From Lates calcarifer (Eukaryota > Chordata > Actinopteri > Centropomidae), in contig NC_066855.1 of assembly GCF_001640805.2 (NCBI RefSeq), positions 17,198,701-17,262,700 on the forward strand: 64,000 nt of DNA. Direction: 5' to 3'. Both the position numbers and the translations under genes were made by a program. This document shows, piece after piece, positions 47,176-64,000 of this stretch. Every line of letters starts with the position of its first letter. The stretch's first letter is position 1. The notes beneath the pieces were generated by a model, which saw only the letters and a list, made by a program, of their open reading frames with translations, was not told the DNA's origin and searched no databases.

Positions 47176-48943
47176 ACTCTTTATTGGGGTTGTTTAGTAA
47201 CTGTATTTATTCTACAGTACTTCTTAAAACAGAGAAAAGTAAATGTGCAAGAAAGTACATGACGTTCGGAACAGAAAGAGGAAAGAAGAAAAAGTGAGAT
47301 CATTCTATGGTGAGCTAGGTAATAACTTGTAAGCGCTAATTGTCTCACTTTCCTAAATTATAAAGTTGACGACAGAGGGTACTTCAGAGGATAAAGGATG
47401 AATGAATGATGTGGGATTTTGAAGAAAAACACTAGTTTTATGCAAAAAAGTTCTAAATAACATATATATAAGATAAGAAGACTTTTTGGATAAATGTGGC
47501 AGCTGTAACAATCAGAATCTTGCCAGCTGATTTGATATCTTTGGGCCTCAATAAAACATATGAGTCAGAAAATACTTTTAAGAGTAGACAATGCTGATTT
47601 ATTGATATTTCATGCGAGCAACAATGGCCATTTGAGGAAAATGTGAGAATGAGTTTTCCGAAAGGTAAAATCAACTTAGTCGATGTTTCCTGCCAGGCCT
47701 TCCAGTAACACTGAGTCATAAATGGGTCAGAAATGAACCATCAAGGTCACTGAAAGTCTTCCTATGTGGAGAACCACAGCAGTTAGTCCAGTCCAACACA
47801 TGCAGACATCTGAAGGGAATCCTGCTGCATGGAAGGCCTAGCTCCCAAAATATAAAAAGAAACAGAAGAGATGGTTGATGCCAAGGTAATTTGCAGCGAA
47901 CCAACTGACAGCTGTGTGCTGATTCATCAGAAATGAAATGGGTCACAGATTACATAAGGAGGACACCAAATTATAAAATGATGTGCGGATGTTTTGTCAG
48001 GCATGTGGAGGACATACACTGAGTCAGCAGTGGAGAGTTCTGGAAGAAAATCTGCTCTGTCTATCAGGACAAACCGGGTCACTGGTTCCATTCTCATCTC
48101 ATCCCTCTGGGGTTGGAGAAAAAGGAAAACTCTCCGCACATCTTCTCCTGCTGGTAAATGTCATCTATCTGCATTCCAGGAGGTATTTAGGAATGAAAAG
48201 TTGGAGCTCAGTTTTGAATGGTGAACCCACTTTACCTTTCAACCCAACTGTGGCAGCTCTTGAGCCACGTCTGCATTACAGTTGGATAACACAATTTCTG
48301 AACGTGGCCAAGCAAAATTAGCCGGTGCCTGAGTACAGGAGATTTAACATTTGCAGAGAAAATTGTGTTTCCCCACTAGACTCTTTTTGTTAGCTATTAA
48401 AATGCTTAAAAAAGTGATGATACTGATTATCTGCAGAATATGTGTCATTTGAGAGTACAACCATTTGTTGACCACTTAATAGATTTCTTGGAAACAGCAG
48501 TCTCAAAATAAAATAAAAATGATTGATCTGTGGGAACAAACTGTACAAATCATTAAACTCACTGCATACATTTGTAATTTGAGGGACTGTGTTTAACTAC
48601 AGACAAGGCACCCATGGGAAATACCATTCTTTTGTTTTGCTCATGAAAAGTGACTGGGACCTTTATTGATCTTATGTGCGGCCCTCTTATCATGCACTGT
48701 AGCTGCTGAATGCTAACACATAAGTCACATTTCAATCTTTGAGATGCTAAAATCTTTTTAGCCGGAGCTACAGTAGATTAATAGATCCCCATTTACACTA
48801 GAGGCTCTCTGTGTGAACACCCATGGCTCCAGCTTACATCAGTTGACCTCCTGCATGAACTTGCAGAGAGCACACATCACTAACCTCACTGTGTTAACTG
48901 TGTCAAGTGTTATGTAACACCTTTGTTCCGCTGGGCCCTCACA

Positions 48944-49006
<63 letters not shown>

Positions 49007-49414
49007 GGGCCAACAGATTGTGTCATGCTGTGTTGAACTCAGTGTTTCAGTGTGTAACATGGCACAGAGGGAGGACACACCAGAGTCACAGAGCAGGGAA
49101 CACAATGTTTGAGAGATGATGGAGTTCTTTTTCTAACTTGTTTTCTTGGTCTCCTTGTGAACAGAGCTGGGCTGCTGGGGGCGTACTGGTGTTCAGTTTC
49201 TTCTTCAACATCTTTAACAAAGACATTGTTTATTTTATTTGGAGCCCCCACCTGTAACTTATGGACTTCATTAAGGAATAGCTTTAAAATGTTGTCATGG
49301 AAATGAGAAAGCTCGTTTACAGAATATTCAAAGCTAGCGTAAGTCTCTGCTTATTGTTAGTTCTTTCTGACAAACATTAACTGACAGTTACTCTGTCAAC
49401 ACTGTTAATAAAGA
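47176..49414. other. Convergent intergenic region between PAAT and htra1
   Basis: The two genes end facing each other about 2.2 kb apart. I see no exon, RNA gene or recognisable mobile element here, apart from a long CA tract at 48945-49004. Confidence 0.5.
48945..49004. repeat. (AC)30 microsatellite
   Basis: Thirty perfect AC units, the longest CA tract in the window, in the PAAT-htra1 intergenic region. Confidence 0.97.
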
Positions 49415-49923
49415 CAACACTTTTAAAAATAATTTTATTCCCTTTTTTGAAAAATTGTCATCAAACACATAGAGACAAAAACACTATTAAAAAATATTCC
49501 ATCAAGAACATACACAACAAAACTAAGGTAACCTGCAGTAAGTGCTTTGTAGCAAAAGATGGAGTTAGTAGAATATAAAAGGTCAGTGATGATGGAAAGT
49601 AAATGGGGATTAGAGAAAAAAATAAAACTAACATGAGAAGCACGACAGCAGGGTTGAAGTTTCCCGGGGTAATGAAGTTGGACCTCTGAAGGTGTGTGAG
49701 CATAATAGCAAGGAAGGGAAGGGAAGTAGTCGTACTAATAATTACAAGTTCTTAAACGCAGTATGTGTGGCCCTGGACACACATACTCCCTATCGGTCGC
49801 TTGTTTTTTTTTTTTTTTTTTTCAAAGTGTTCGTGATTGAGTTGAAAAACACTGAGAGCCAGCTCGAGATTGGTCGACTGATCAGGCTGTCGAGTTGGGT
49901 TGGTCGCTCAGTCAGCTGTGAGG
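49415..49923 (-). other. htra1: htra1 3' UTR with AATAAA at 49439-49434
   Basis: Downstream of the htra1 stop (49926-49924) the minus strand carries AATAAA at 49439-49434, giving a UTR of about 0.5 kb. It includes a run of A on the minus strand (plus strand poly-T 49804-49822). Confidence 0.55.
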
Positions 49924-54507
<4,584 letters not shown>

Positions 54508-56106
54508 TTATTTTATATACAAACTGCTGTACTGTTTTCTTTGTTACTTATAACTGTGCGCCTGCAAGATTTTTTTCTCTTGCATGCCTGTCATGTTAGT
54601 TTTGCTTCACAAAACTGTTGTTTAAGCTGTTAAATAATGTATACTGTATTTGCACTGGTCCAATCAATGTATTTCTGGTTTGATAATTAATAATTAAGAA
54701 CAATAATGAACTTTTCATTCAAATTTGGTAGAGAAATCAGAATCGGAAGCACACAGATGTAGGTCCATGACTGAAGGAACACCAGCATGGTTATAGGACA
54801 GTTGGCAGGTCACAACACAGCACACACACACATACACACACAGTGGTAAACAGCAGTTTATTCTCTCTAAGCTGTTGGATGCAGACGTGGATTTCCTGTG
54901 GAGAGCTGAGTCAGCTCTCAGTCTGGATGAGGCTTCTCTTCATCCACAGGCCAAACTCTTACCAAACTCTAAACTGTAAATCTCCATTGGTGATGTTTCA
55001 CTTCAGCCCTGCAGCCTTGTTTCCACCAGGACTGTTTGTGAGACTTCTAACTGTAATTTACTTTAACTGTAACTCTGGCCTAAGCTACCGCACATTCACA
55101 CATACACTCTGGTTCATTCATAACAACTACTACAAGCATCTTCACAAAGGCTTCACACAAACTTATCTTACACAACCTTACCTGTTAAATGTTTATAATA
55201 GTTACTGAACTGAAAACAAGTTTTCAAATGCATCACCACACAACCATAACACAACCATGCAAAAAATAAAGTAAAATGAAGGAATTGTTTCTGGCTCTGG
55301 TTTCCTGAAACTCAAACTTGTAACAGACTAGGAAATGCAAAAAGGCTGGGAAAAGTATAATTGTATTTAATGGGCTAAAACATGTTTGCTTTGGTTTTTA
55401 TAATCCTTAAGATTTTGCCAACATCTGTGGTTACTGATGCAGCAACTTCATTTTAAAAATGTGCTCTTGTGGCCTGAAGGAATAATGCACCAACCATGAA
55501 CCACAGTGTCTCTTGTTTGAATCAAGCCAGGGACCTTTGCTGAATGTCATTCATCATCATCATCTCTCTCTCTCTCTCTCCCTCTCTCTTCATTTTCTGT
55601 CATTCTCATAAAAAATCACCCACAAAATACTTCAGTAAAACCAGGCTACTGTCTGTACTTTCTATTCCCAGTCGTAGATTTCTCATCTTTTCCCATCATA
55701 TCAATGAACATGTGGTCAATTGGCAGCTTTCTGCAGTTTCTTGCTTCCTCTTTGCCAGACTGTCCTCATGTTAATGTGCAAATAAGTAAAAAAAACACAG
55801 CCAGAAAGAAAAAAAAAAAAAAAAACAGAAAAAATTAATCAGACCCATGTGTCATTACAGCATGAGTGTGATGTTCTTTTGTGGTCTGGACAAATTGCTA
55901 CGATGGGAAAAGAAGTAAAATAAAATCCAGAACAAGTCCCACTAGATCAGTCTGTGAAGACCTGACTTGTTGTTTGTGTGACTGTAGGTCACAGCTCTGC
56001 CTGCATTTCTGATGGCTCTGAACTGGCTCATAATATTTGGTTCTCTATCCTTGTCACTGCAGTTTCCAGCACTGTCACGTAAAAGCTGACTGTGCCTGTC
56101 TGCTGT

Positions 56107-56112
56107 TTCAAA

Positions 56113-56149
<37 letters not shown>
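56107..56149. repeat. (CA)n microsatellite
   Basis: About 20 CA units with one interruption near its start. Confidence 0.94.
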
Positions 56150-56153
<4 letters not shown>

Positions 56154-56870
56154 TGTTATGTTGCTACTGAACGTGAACAGCCCAGTAAAGACTTTTAATT
56201 TTATTACTCCTCATCTCGCTCAGTGCCACTTTCTCTCTCTCTCTCTTCATCTGTCTGTTTTACTCTACACTTTATTAAAACCAGGAAACTGACTGCAGAC
56301 TACTGTTTCCTCTGCCGCTGCTAATTTTCCTCCCCCAGTGGACATACAGTCAGAAGTATGTGCCAAAAATTTTGGAAATTCAAATTTTTTACCGTGTATT
56401 TACCTTGATTTTACAAGATAAATACAAGTGGCATTAGCCCCTTGTGGTTTGGTACAAACACAATCCACCTCCACTGACTCATTGAAAGGAAGAAAAACGT
56501 CTTTAGAGATTTTTTTTTTTTTTTATCCTGTGTGCTTGCTGTAGATGTGTTCGTATAGGTGATGCCAAGATGCGAAGCATGAAACCTGGGTGCCACCTCT
56601 GCAAATGTCAGACGTAGCTTTTCCCACTTTGTATAACGGAGCGGTGCTTCCTGCATTCAATTCAAGACTTTGGTGCTACAGGGCAGATCAAGGCAACTGT
56701 TCATTCCTGCGTCTAAGCCATGGTGAAACCTTACACACCGAGCACTAACTGAGCACTTGTACTGTCTACTGGACCAGTGTGTACGATCTGATACATCCTG
56801 TCAACAGTTTGCAGACTTCTCTTTTATAAAGGTGGTTTAAGTATAAAAAGGAGACATTTTTTTGTTACAG

Positions 56871-57021
56871 GACCAAAGCCACTGACAAATACTGGGAGCA
56901 AAGCTGGACCAACATGATCTTAAGACACTTTGGCTTTGGCTCCAGCACTCAGCCGATGTGTTTGCTGACTGGCCGACCCTCCGTGAACCGTGTGCTGGCG
57001 TGCCGCACGTCGTCCTACTAA
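56871..57021 (+). CDS. Unidentified terminal-exon-like segment
   Basis: On the plus strand a good acceptor (T-rich tract then TTGTTACAG, 56862-56870) is followed by a single open frame in phase 1 of 49 codons ending in TAA at 57019-57021. The other two frames close early. The peptide is unusually protein-like for an intron: it starts TKATDKYWEQSWTNMILRHF, continues with a GFG and a CLLTGRPSVNRVLACRTSSY ending. Tryptophan and cysteine codons and a G/C-biased third base support coding. I do not recognise the family, and no partner exon was found upstream on the plus strand. It could be the last exon of a gene in the htra1 intron, a relic, or chance. Confidence 0.35.
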
Positions 57022-57152
57022 CCTACTTCAGCCCCAGATGTGACGCGCGATAGAAAAACTGCAGACATGTAGCAGCCGTGATTTTAGGACCCAACTTTCA
57101 TCAACACCACACTCCACCGAGCATGACAAGCGTCTGTTTGTCTGTCAGCGTG

Positions 57153-57174
57153 TGCGTGTGTGTGTGTGTGTGTG
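57153..57174. repeat. (GT)n microsatellite
   Basis: About 10 GT units near the exon-like segment. Confidence 0.88.
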
Positions 57175-60100
57175 CATCTTGTTTCCCTGCTGATGACAGA
57201 CACATGTGTTGCCCATTTCCTCTGTTAAGTAACAACCCTGAAGACTCTGACCCACTTTTTGTACGGTTTAGTAAGAGAGAGAGAGAGAGAGAGAAAGGTA
57301 GAAATATGTGTATCAAGGGAGAAAGAGAAGAAAGGAGTGACAAAGTGAGAAGGAGAGTAAGATGGAATGAATGGCACATGAAGTGAAGCAGAGAAACAGA
57401 TGCAGAGACATGTGACAGATGTGAATGTATTCTACACCTCAGGGCAGCTGTGGTGTGATGAAGATGTTTCCAGACAACCACAGAGGATGAAACTCAATCT
57501 GAAACTTTCTCTGTCTTTTTCTGAGTTTGATTGACATGCATGAAAAGCGTGCCTGAAACCACAGATATGCTGTATAAATCTAATTCTGTGAACACTTTCA
57601 TCCAGGTCAGTAAAATGGAATCATGTTTAAAATGGGCTGCTCCAAATAATACTTAATACAGCCAGTTTCCTCTCAGTGGAGCAGTAAAGTTCCTGAATAA
57701 CATAAAATTCACGCTTTGGTACAAAAAGCAGGATTTTATTGAACAATGCTAATGTCTTTGAAAATAAACAAACATGATTCTTATCTGTGTATTAATTGAA
57801 ACTATATCATCCACATGCATGCATTTGCATGCTTTTGCAAATTTTACATTTTTGCAGGTTCAGTGTTCAGTTAATTAAGTGGAAGCGTACCAGTGGAACT
57901 CTGTCTTTGTTTTACCTTATTAGTTTCACATTTACATGACTGTTTCCAGGAAACACATGGGATATTATTAAAAATTTGTTTGGAAATTACAGACCCATAA
58001 AATAAAGATGAACGTGAATCATCTTAAATTTAGCGGTTTATTAATCTTATTACTGCATATTTACTTATTCATTCATTTTTTTCTTTCTTCATTTTAATAA
58101 ACCCTCCTGTGTGCCTGCAAGATAAGGACACTGAAAAAGAAGTTTTAACTTAATTCATACATAGATTAATAGAGCACTTATATAATAAATCCCAGTGGGA
58201 AACTGGGTAAGTTATTCTAATGAGGTCAATCCCTACACCAGCACAAACACACACACGAACCAACTCTCTCTAAATGACCATCAACTATATACACGCATAA
58301 ACAAAGTGAGCCATGGTGAATGGATTCATTCAGCTGTTCTAATCAGAGCTTTACTCCATCAGTTAAACATAAAGATCCTCTGTTCGCCTGTACTGAACCA
58401 CAACCAGATCTTGAACCGTCTGAAGCCTCCATCCAAAACACAGCCTGTGGGCTCCACCCACCAACAAAATGACCACGTTTCCCGCTCTGTGGTTTTCAGG
58501 ATGACAGCATTTTGTCCGAGGTGAGATTACAAAGCCGAGGGCCCGTGTTCAGCGGTAATTTAAGAGATGCCAACACAGCAGAGTGCAAACAGGCAACCAA
58601 ACACAAAGACCACAACAAGAACAAACCAGTGGTTTTGTTCATCCCTCGTCTTCTTCTCTTGTCTTTGCCTCCTTTCATTATCTCTCACAGCTTCATCTGC
58701 CTATCTTCTGTCTGCCATTTCTTTACAGTAGCAAAAAGGATGTTTCTGAGGGTTTTATTGCCTCTCACAATGACATGAATTCAAGTTCTGTGAGCTGGCC
58801 CCAGTGCATTCTCACATACCGTACCCCTCATGGTATCTGCTAATGCAGTTTGCTTTTATGCAACAAGGTTTTGAGGTCTCTGTTTCTTCTCCACCCCTGC
58901 ACAGTGGAGATGAGTAGAATTTTGTTTCTAGCGCTCGAAGCCCTGAAAAAAATGACATCGGAAAAACTCTGTCGAAAAGTTTGAATTGCCCTGGAAAATT
59001 CGGCTGTTTCAACTGTTGCAGGTACCCACTTCACATAACTGTCATTCGTAAGGAGACTTTCCATCCTGCAAATGTTTTGGTTTGGCCTCACCTTTTATCA
59101 GTCTGGTTTTCATCAGCAGAAGGCAGCTGCTTTCATCAAACTAGCTCCGGAGTTGGTGAACATCAAACAAACAACTACATGGAGAGAAAATATCTAACTT
59201 ATTTTCATCAGGCGGACACAAACATTGTGAATGTTGCTCTGTGTTTAATAGTTAAGCAACTTCCTGCTAACGTGGTTCTCGCTAATGAACATGTTGTGTT
59301 TACAGTTTGTTGCACTGCCCACAGACACTTTGCCATGTCACAACTGGAAAACCACAGGTGTAGATAATACAATTAGGACAGACTGAAACCCATTTTGCAC
59401 AGGGTCTTAAATGGTATTTCCCTATGCTGGATCACTGTCACACTGGAAAGGGAACTTGAACAGAGCAGAGCCATCGTTAAAGGTTATTAGGGACACCTGT
59501 GCTTCTTGTACACTAACAGGTCAAAATGTCTGCTGCGAAATAAGAAACATTCAAAGGAAAAAAGCTGTCTTTGCCCTGCATTTTCTTGGTTTGTCTCCCT
59601 TCTTCTCTCTCTTTTCTTGCCTCTCTCACTCTTTGCGTGTCTTTCATGTAGCGCAGAACCAGAGCTTTCAGTTGTCGGGTTAAACAAACAGAAAGATTTG
59701 CCAACTCTGAAGAATTCACTGAGGGGATAAAGACTGTGAACTGAAAAATAACACCAGGAAATTCCCTCTCCGTGCTGGCAGTGGTTAAAATATGATTATC
59801 ACCAGATATCTGTCTCCTCCAAATACTTCTATCTACATCTCTTTAAATCAAAAGTGCTCTCTCTCTCACTCTTTGGAAAGCCATAACCCTGTATCATCAG
59901 TCCAGCTGGTATGATTTGCTGTGCTGGAAGTGTCTGCAGTGGCAGCAGCAGTGCAGTCATAGTACATAATAGTATTAGTAGAAGCAGTATGGATCAGATG
60001 CTGTTGTTGGCCTTCAGGCGTCCTGGCCTGCTAAATCCTCTCAACTGATCAGATCAGCTGCGAGCTGTTTCCATAAGCTGCTCATGGACACATGTCATGG

Positions 60101-60574
60101 AAAATGATCAATGCTGGATCAAGATGGAATATTGCCGCAAGGCTTTACTGAATGAGTCAAGATTCAAGGCAACACCTAACAGCTCCTGTCCGCACATGCT
60201 CAGAGGATGCTGCCTCAGTATCAACAGTGCAGCTTGAAACACACACACTTGTACAACAAGTACAGATTAAAAAGTGTATGATTCTGTTAAGTAAGATTCA
60301 TCAAATGACTTTCCCACCTCTGAATTCTTCTTCATCTCACTGATATTTTTAAGAAACGGTGTTGTTAGCATAGAGATGGATGGTGAATGTTTGGTGGAGT
60401 GAAGCTGGAAACATGATGTGATGTCACCAAACTCTCTGAATCTGGACTTACGACCAACGACAACTGTCCCACCCTCACAGGTGAAAACCAGCAGGATACA
60501 GTTTGTGTGCATGCCCACACAGTCCGGGAAGAGGGCGAATCAGGCAACATAACCACACCTGTATGGCTGGACCT

Positions 60575-61574
60575 NNNNNNNNNNNNNNNNNNNNNNNNNN
60601 NNNNNNNNNNNNNNNNNNNNNNNNNNNNNNNNNNNNNNNNNNNNNNNNNNNNNNNNNNNNNNNNNNNNNNNNNNNNNNNNNNNNNNNNNNNNNNNNNNNN
60701 NNNNNNNNNNNNNNNNNNNNNNNNNNNNNNNNNNNNNNNNNNNNNNNNNNNNNNNNNNNNNNNNNNNNNNNNNNNNNNNNNNNNNNNNNNNNNNNNNNNN
60801 NNNNNNNNNNNNNNNNNNNNNNNNNNNNNNNNNNNNNNNNNNNNNNNNNNNNNNNNNNNNNNNNNNNNNNNNNNNNNNNNNNNNNNNNNNNNNNNNNNNN
60901 NNNNNNNNNNNNNNNNNNNNNNNNNNNNNNNNNNNNNNNNNNNNNNNNNNNNNNNNNNNNNNNNNNNNNNNNNNNNNNNNNNNNNNNNNNNNNNNNNNNN
61001 NNNNNNNNNNNNNNNNNNNNNNNNNNNNNNNNNNNNNNNNNNNNNNNNNNNNNNNNNNNNNNNNNNNNNNNNNNNNNNNNNNNNNNNNNNNNNNNNNNNN
61101 NNNNNNNNNNNNNNNNNNNNNNNNNNNNNNNNNNNNNNNNNNNNNNNNNNNNNNNNNNNNNNNNNNNNNNNNNNNNNNNNNNNNNNNNNNNNNNNNNNNN
61201 NNNNNNNNNNNNNNNNNNNNNNNNNNNNNNNNNNNNNNNNNNNNNNNNNNNNNNNNNNNNNNNNNNNNNNNNNNNNNNNNNNNNNNNNNNNNNNNNNNNN
61301 NNNNNNNNNNNNNNNNNNNNNNNNNNNNNNNNNNNNNNNNNNNNNNNNNNNNNNNNNNNNNNNNNNNNNNNNNNNNNNNNNNNNNNNNNNNNNNNNNNNN
61401 NNNNNNNNNNNNNNNNNNNNNNNNNNNNNNNNNNNNNNNNNNNNNNNNNNNNNNNNNNNNNNNNNNNNNNNNNNNNNNNNNNNNNNNNNNNNNNNNNNNN
61501 NNNNNNNNNNNNNNNNNNNNNNNNNNNNNNNNNNNNNNNNNNNNNNNNNNNNNNNNNNNNNNNNNNNNNNNNNN
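60575..61574. other. Assembly gap (1,000 N)
   Basis: Exactly 1,000 undetermined bases, a round placeholder, so the true distance and even the adjacency of its two flanks are not established. Confidence 1.
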
Positions 61575-64000
61575 CTGTAGACAAACACTCAGCTAATTGA
61601 GCCTAAGAAGCATAGAGGCAATTTCTAAATAGTATTAGTAAATACTAGTAAGTACTACTACTGCTTAGAACTACTACTAACAGATATAGTGTGAATACTA
61701 TACTTTAATAATTATTTGTTTTAATGAGTATGATATATGAATGAATTATTTAGACGCGTGCGCCAAATTCGCCAAATGAAATCAAAAAGACCGTTCGAAA
61801 ACATTTGCTACAGTTTGCTGGCATGTAGACCCTGATGAGATTTTAGCTCAGGCATTTCCATTGACTTGCTATTACAATGTCACCTGCAACCAGTCAGAAA
61901 TGTCATGTGAGTGATATTAGAAAACAAAACCTTTTAAAATATACTTTCATGGAGCTACACTAATTTCAGTAATTTACTTCTTGTTTTGAGGAATTTTTCA
62001 GTCCACAACTTCTTTCACTCAGTCTCCTCCATCTGCAGTGAGACACAGCTTTCTAATACTTGAGTAAACTAAAAGTACTGCAGTAGGAACAGTCAGCATT
62101 TTTGATACTATGTACTGTGATACAGTTATTGTAGCCACATCATTGTCTCACAGTCACATTGTTTAGAGACAAAGCACGCGGATGAAACAAAGGCTCATTT
62201 TCTGGGGTCTTTGTGGAACAATAGTTGTGATTGTCTCATGTCACGTTGTTAACTGAAAATGTTGAGCTGGTGAAAGTCAGCAGACGCCCAGACATATCCC
62301 ACTGCTCCATGGTAGAATATTCACAGTTTAAAAAAAAAAATCTTATCATGCTGGGGTGAAATCCCACATTGTTCAGACCAGATCAGACTACATGGAAATA
62401 GTCACTGAGGTTGTCATTTTGTTTTGTAACATTCTGGCAACAGTGACACTGAACTGACAGACTCCACTACATAGAAGGATCTAGGTTGGGCCAGTGGTTG
62501 TTAACAGTGCAGGGATGACACACAGACAACAGAGTTCATTTATTAGCACTGCTGAATGTGTGAATCATTAAAATGTTAGCAAACTGCACCAAACCAAGTT
62601 GAACAAATGACATTTTTAGCCGACGCTGATGCAAAGCCTCAATATGAGCAAATTTGATTTACAGTTGATATTAGTTTTCCTTCAAAACTGAAAAATGTCT
62701 CTTTGAGCTGACAGTGCCACAAACTGCACTTTGATAAATGAGGCTCTTTGTCAGAGCAGAACAGCACATGTGGGTTGAGGGAAAACGTCAGCTGAGTCTG
62801 ACTCCACATCGAGGAGAGGACAGCAGCTTAGCGGTACGTCTTCCCCACAACAAATCAGTCAAGTTACCACAGGCTAAAAGAGTGTGATCGTATCTGTTTT
62901 GAGGAAATATTTAATATCAATTAATGTAATTGTAATTGTTAAAGGATTGTGTAACAGGAGTGGTTGTTCCTTTAAACAATGTTGTGTTACAGTTGTACTT
63001 TTTCTTGTCTACATACAGATACTATATATCATATCATGCCTGCCTGTTTTACCTTCTTGTAAACTTTGTGATTTCCCACATTTCCCAGAATACTTTTTGG
63101 CAGGTGCAGGAAGTGTTGTTCAGTTGTGTAGCCTCCTTCTAGGTGGAGTAATATTGATGGTAATAGTCTCCTGGTTGCATGCATTTTGAGGAATTGCAGC
63201 AGCTGTATTCTGATCTGTATCCTACTTCTGCGGTTGCAATGGAGTTCTCACCAAATTCTGACATTAACCAAATCCTTATCCGTGTTTTTTAACATCACAA
63301 AATATATCAACTAACAAAAATGAACCTGACATCCAAATTGAAATCACTAACTGCTGCTTTATAACGCAGGGGATTTCCCCTTAAACTACAAGAAAATAAA
63401 TATTGCTGAGCAGACAGACAGCAAGGATCAGTTGGTGGAGCTGAACCACAGTGTAAAAGCAGTGGAATTGGCTTGAGGAAGACCTGAAGGTGGTTTCAAG
63501 ATTCTTCAAGATCCTTGAGGGTAAAAAGTAATGCTGTTGGAATCTGCTGAGAAACCCCAAATGCAAAGACATACAAAAAGACTGGAAATGTTTGAGAAGC
63601 TGGAAAAAAAGAGATGTTTCGTAAAGCATATTGGTTTAGAATTTTCCCTCCTAACCACACACAGACAGCTGTCTGAGAGTTTCACACAGAAGAAATCTGC
63701 CTGAGTAAGATGGATGCTGCAGGATTTTGCGGTTAGGAGAAGTTGATGACTGTCTTTCACTTTTAGTGTCTGTGTTTATATTTGGATTTTGGGCTCTGAT
63801 GTGGCTTCGTGTTTGTGAATTAGTCACAGATCTACTGTATCCTAAACAGGGCTCCTCTCCTCGCATGCTAGTGCCTAATACCAAGTCAGATAGTACAGTT
63901 ATTATCACTCTAGTAGTTAGCAAGTTGAAACTAGCATTACAAATGCAGCCACAAATGAAGTTCCTGTTCAGACAAAGTTTTCTTTGAGTAGATGACTGAA
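61575..64000. repeat. Duplicated block, copy 2 (after the gap)
   Basis: These 2,426 bases match 42688-45120 in the same order and orientation. By eye there are about 25 substitutions, three single-base insertions and one 10-base deletion (around 63748), and the length difference (+3, -10) agrees with this count. Divergence of about 1% looks allelic. The block runs off the window, so whether PAAT's last exon is also repeated cannot be seen. Confidence 0.95.

Noticed and set aside
48839..49119. Open frames over the CA tract encoding Cys-Val or His-Thr runs
   Set aside because: They are translations of a microsatellite.
59220..59320. Plus-strand peptide ANVVLANEHVV resembling the HtrA catalytic-His region
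   Set aside because: It is on the opposite strand to htra1, lacks the surrounding GSGFI/VTNAHVV context and splice sites, and looks like chance.
60430..60518. Possible htra1 5' exon on the minus strand ending at a GTAAGT donor (TCEGGTVVVG)
   Set aside because: The donor is good but the peptide does not match any htra1 segment and no acceptor is visible before the gap.
60365..61588. Long open frames across the N gap
   Set aside because: They are open only because N codons cannot be stops.

Overview
The window is nuclear DNA from a ray-finned (teleost-like) fish. The genes are split into many short exons with GT-AG introns, their products read as orthologues of vertebrate proteins, and the introns carry long CA/GT, AT and GA microsatellites, Tc1-like transposon remnants and a dispersed repeat ending in (GGAT)n. 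It is a draft assembly: an exact 1,000-base run of N lies at 60575-61574. The species cannot be named from this.

Layout: (1) 1-~605, minus: TATA promoter and first coding exon of a BAIAP2/IRSp53-type gene that leaves the window on the left. (2) 5979-9835, minus: complete chmp6 (8 coding exons, 205 aa), an ESCRT-III subunit. (3) ~11715-34150, minus: abca5, a full-length lipid-type ABC transporter with 37 coding exons (14672-32737, about 1,656 aa once two frame problems in the first nucleotide-binding domain are discounted), a long 3' UTR and a non-coding 5' region. (4) 34808-38445, minus: asb3, an ankyrin-repeat/SOCS-box ubiquitin-ligase adaptor (9 exons, 558 aa). (5) 39503-46136, plus: orthologue of C10orf88/PAAT (9 coding exons, 438 aa), divergent from asb3 across a ~1 kb shared promoter region. 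(6) 49924-54486, minus: last six exons of htra1 (serine protease with PDZ domain), convergent with PAAT; its 5' exons are not found. (7) 54487-60574: intron or flank rich in simple repeats, with one unexplained exon-like segment on the plus strand (56871-57021). (8) after the N gap, 61575-64000 is a ~99% copy of the PAAT intron at 42688-45120.

The genes do not form one pathway. The baiap2-chmp6 and PAAT-htra1 pairs match neighbourhoods on human 17q25 and 10q26, and abca5 (17q24) and asb3 (2p16) lie between them. Points most worth checking: two apparent frame breaks in adjacent abca5 exons that share the same 8-mer, the near-identical block after the gap, the unexplained plus-strand exon, and a GC-AG intron in abca5. 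I found no clear new biological system; the region is mostly ordinary vertebrate genes.
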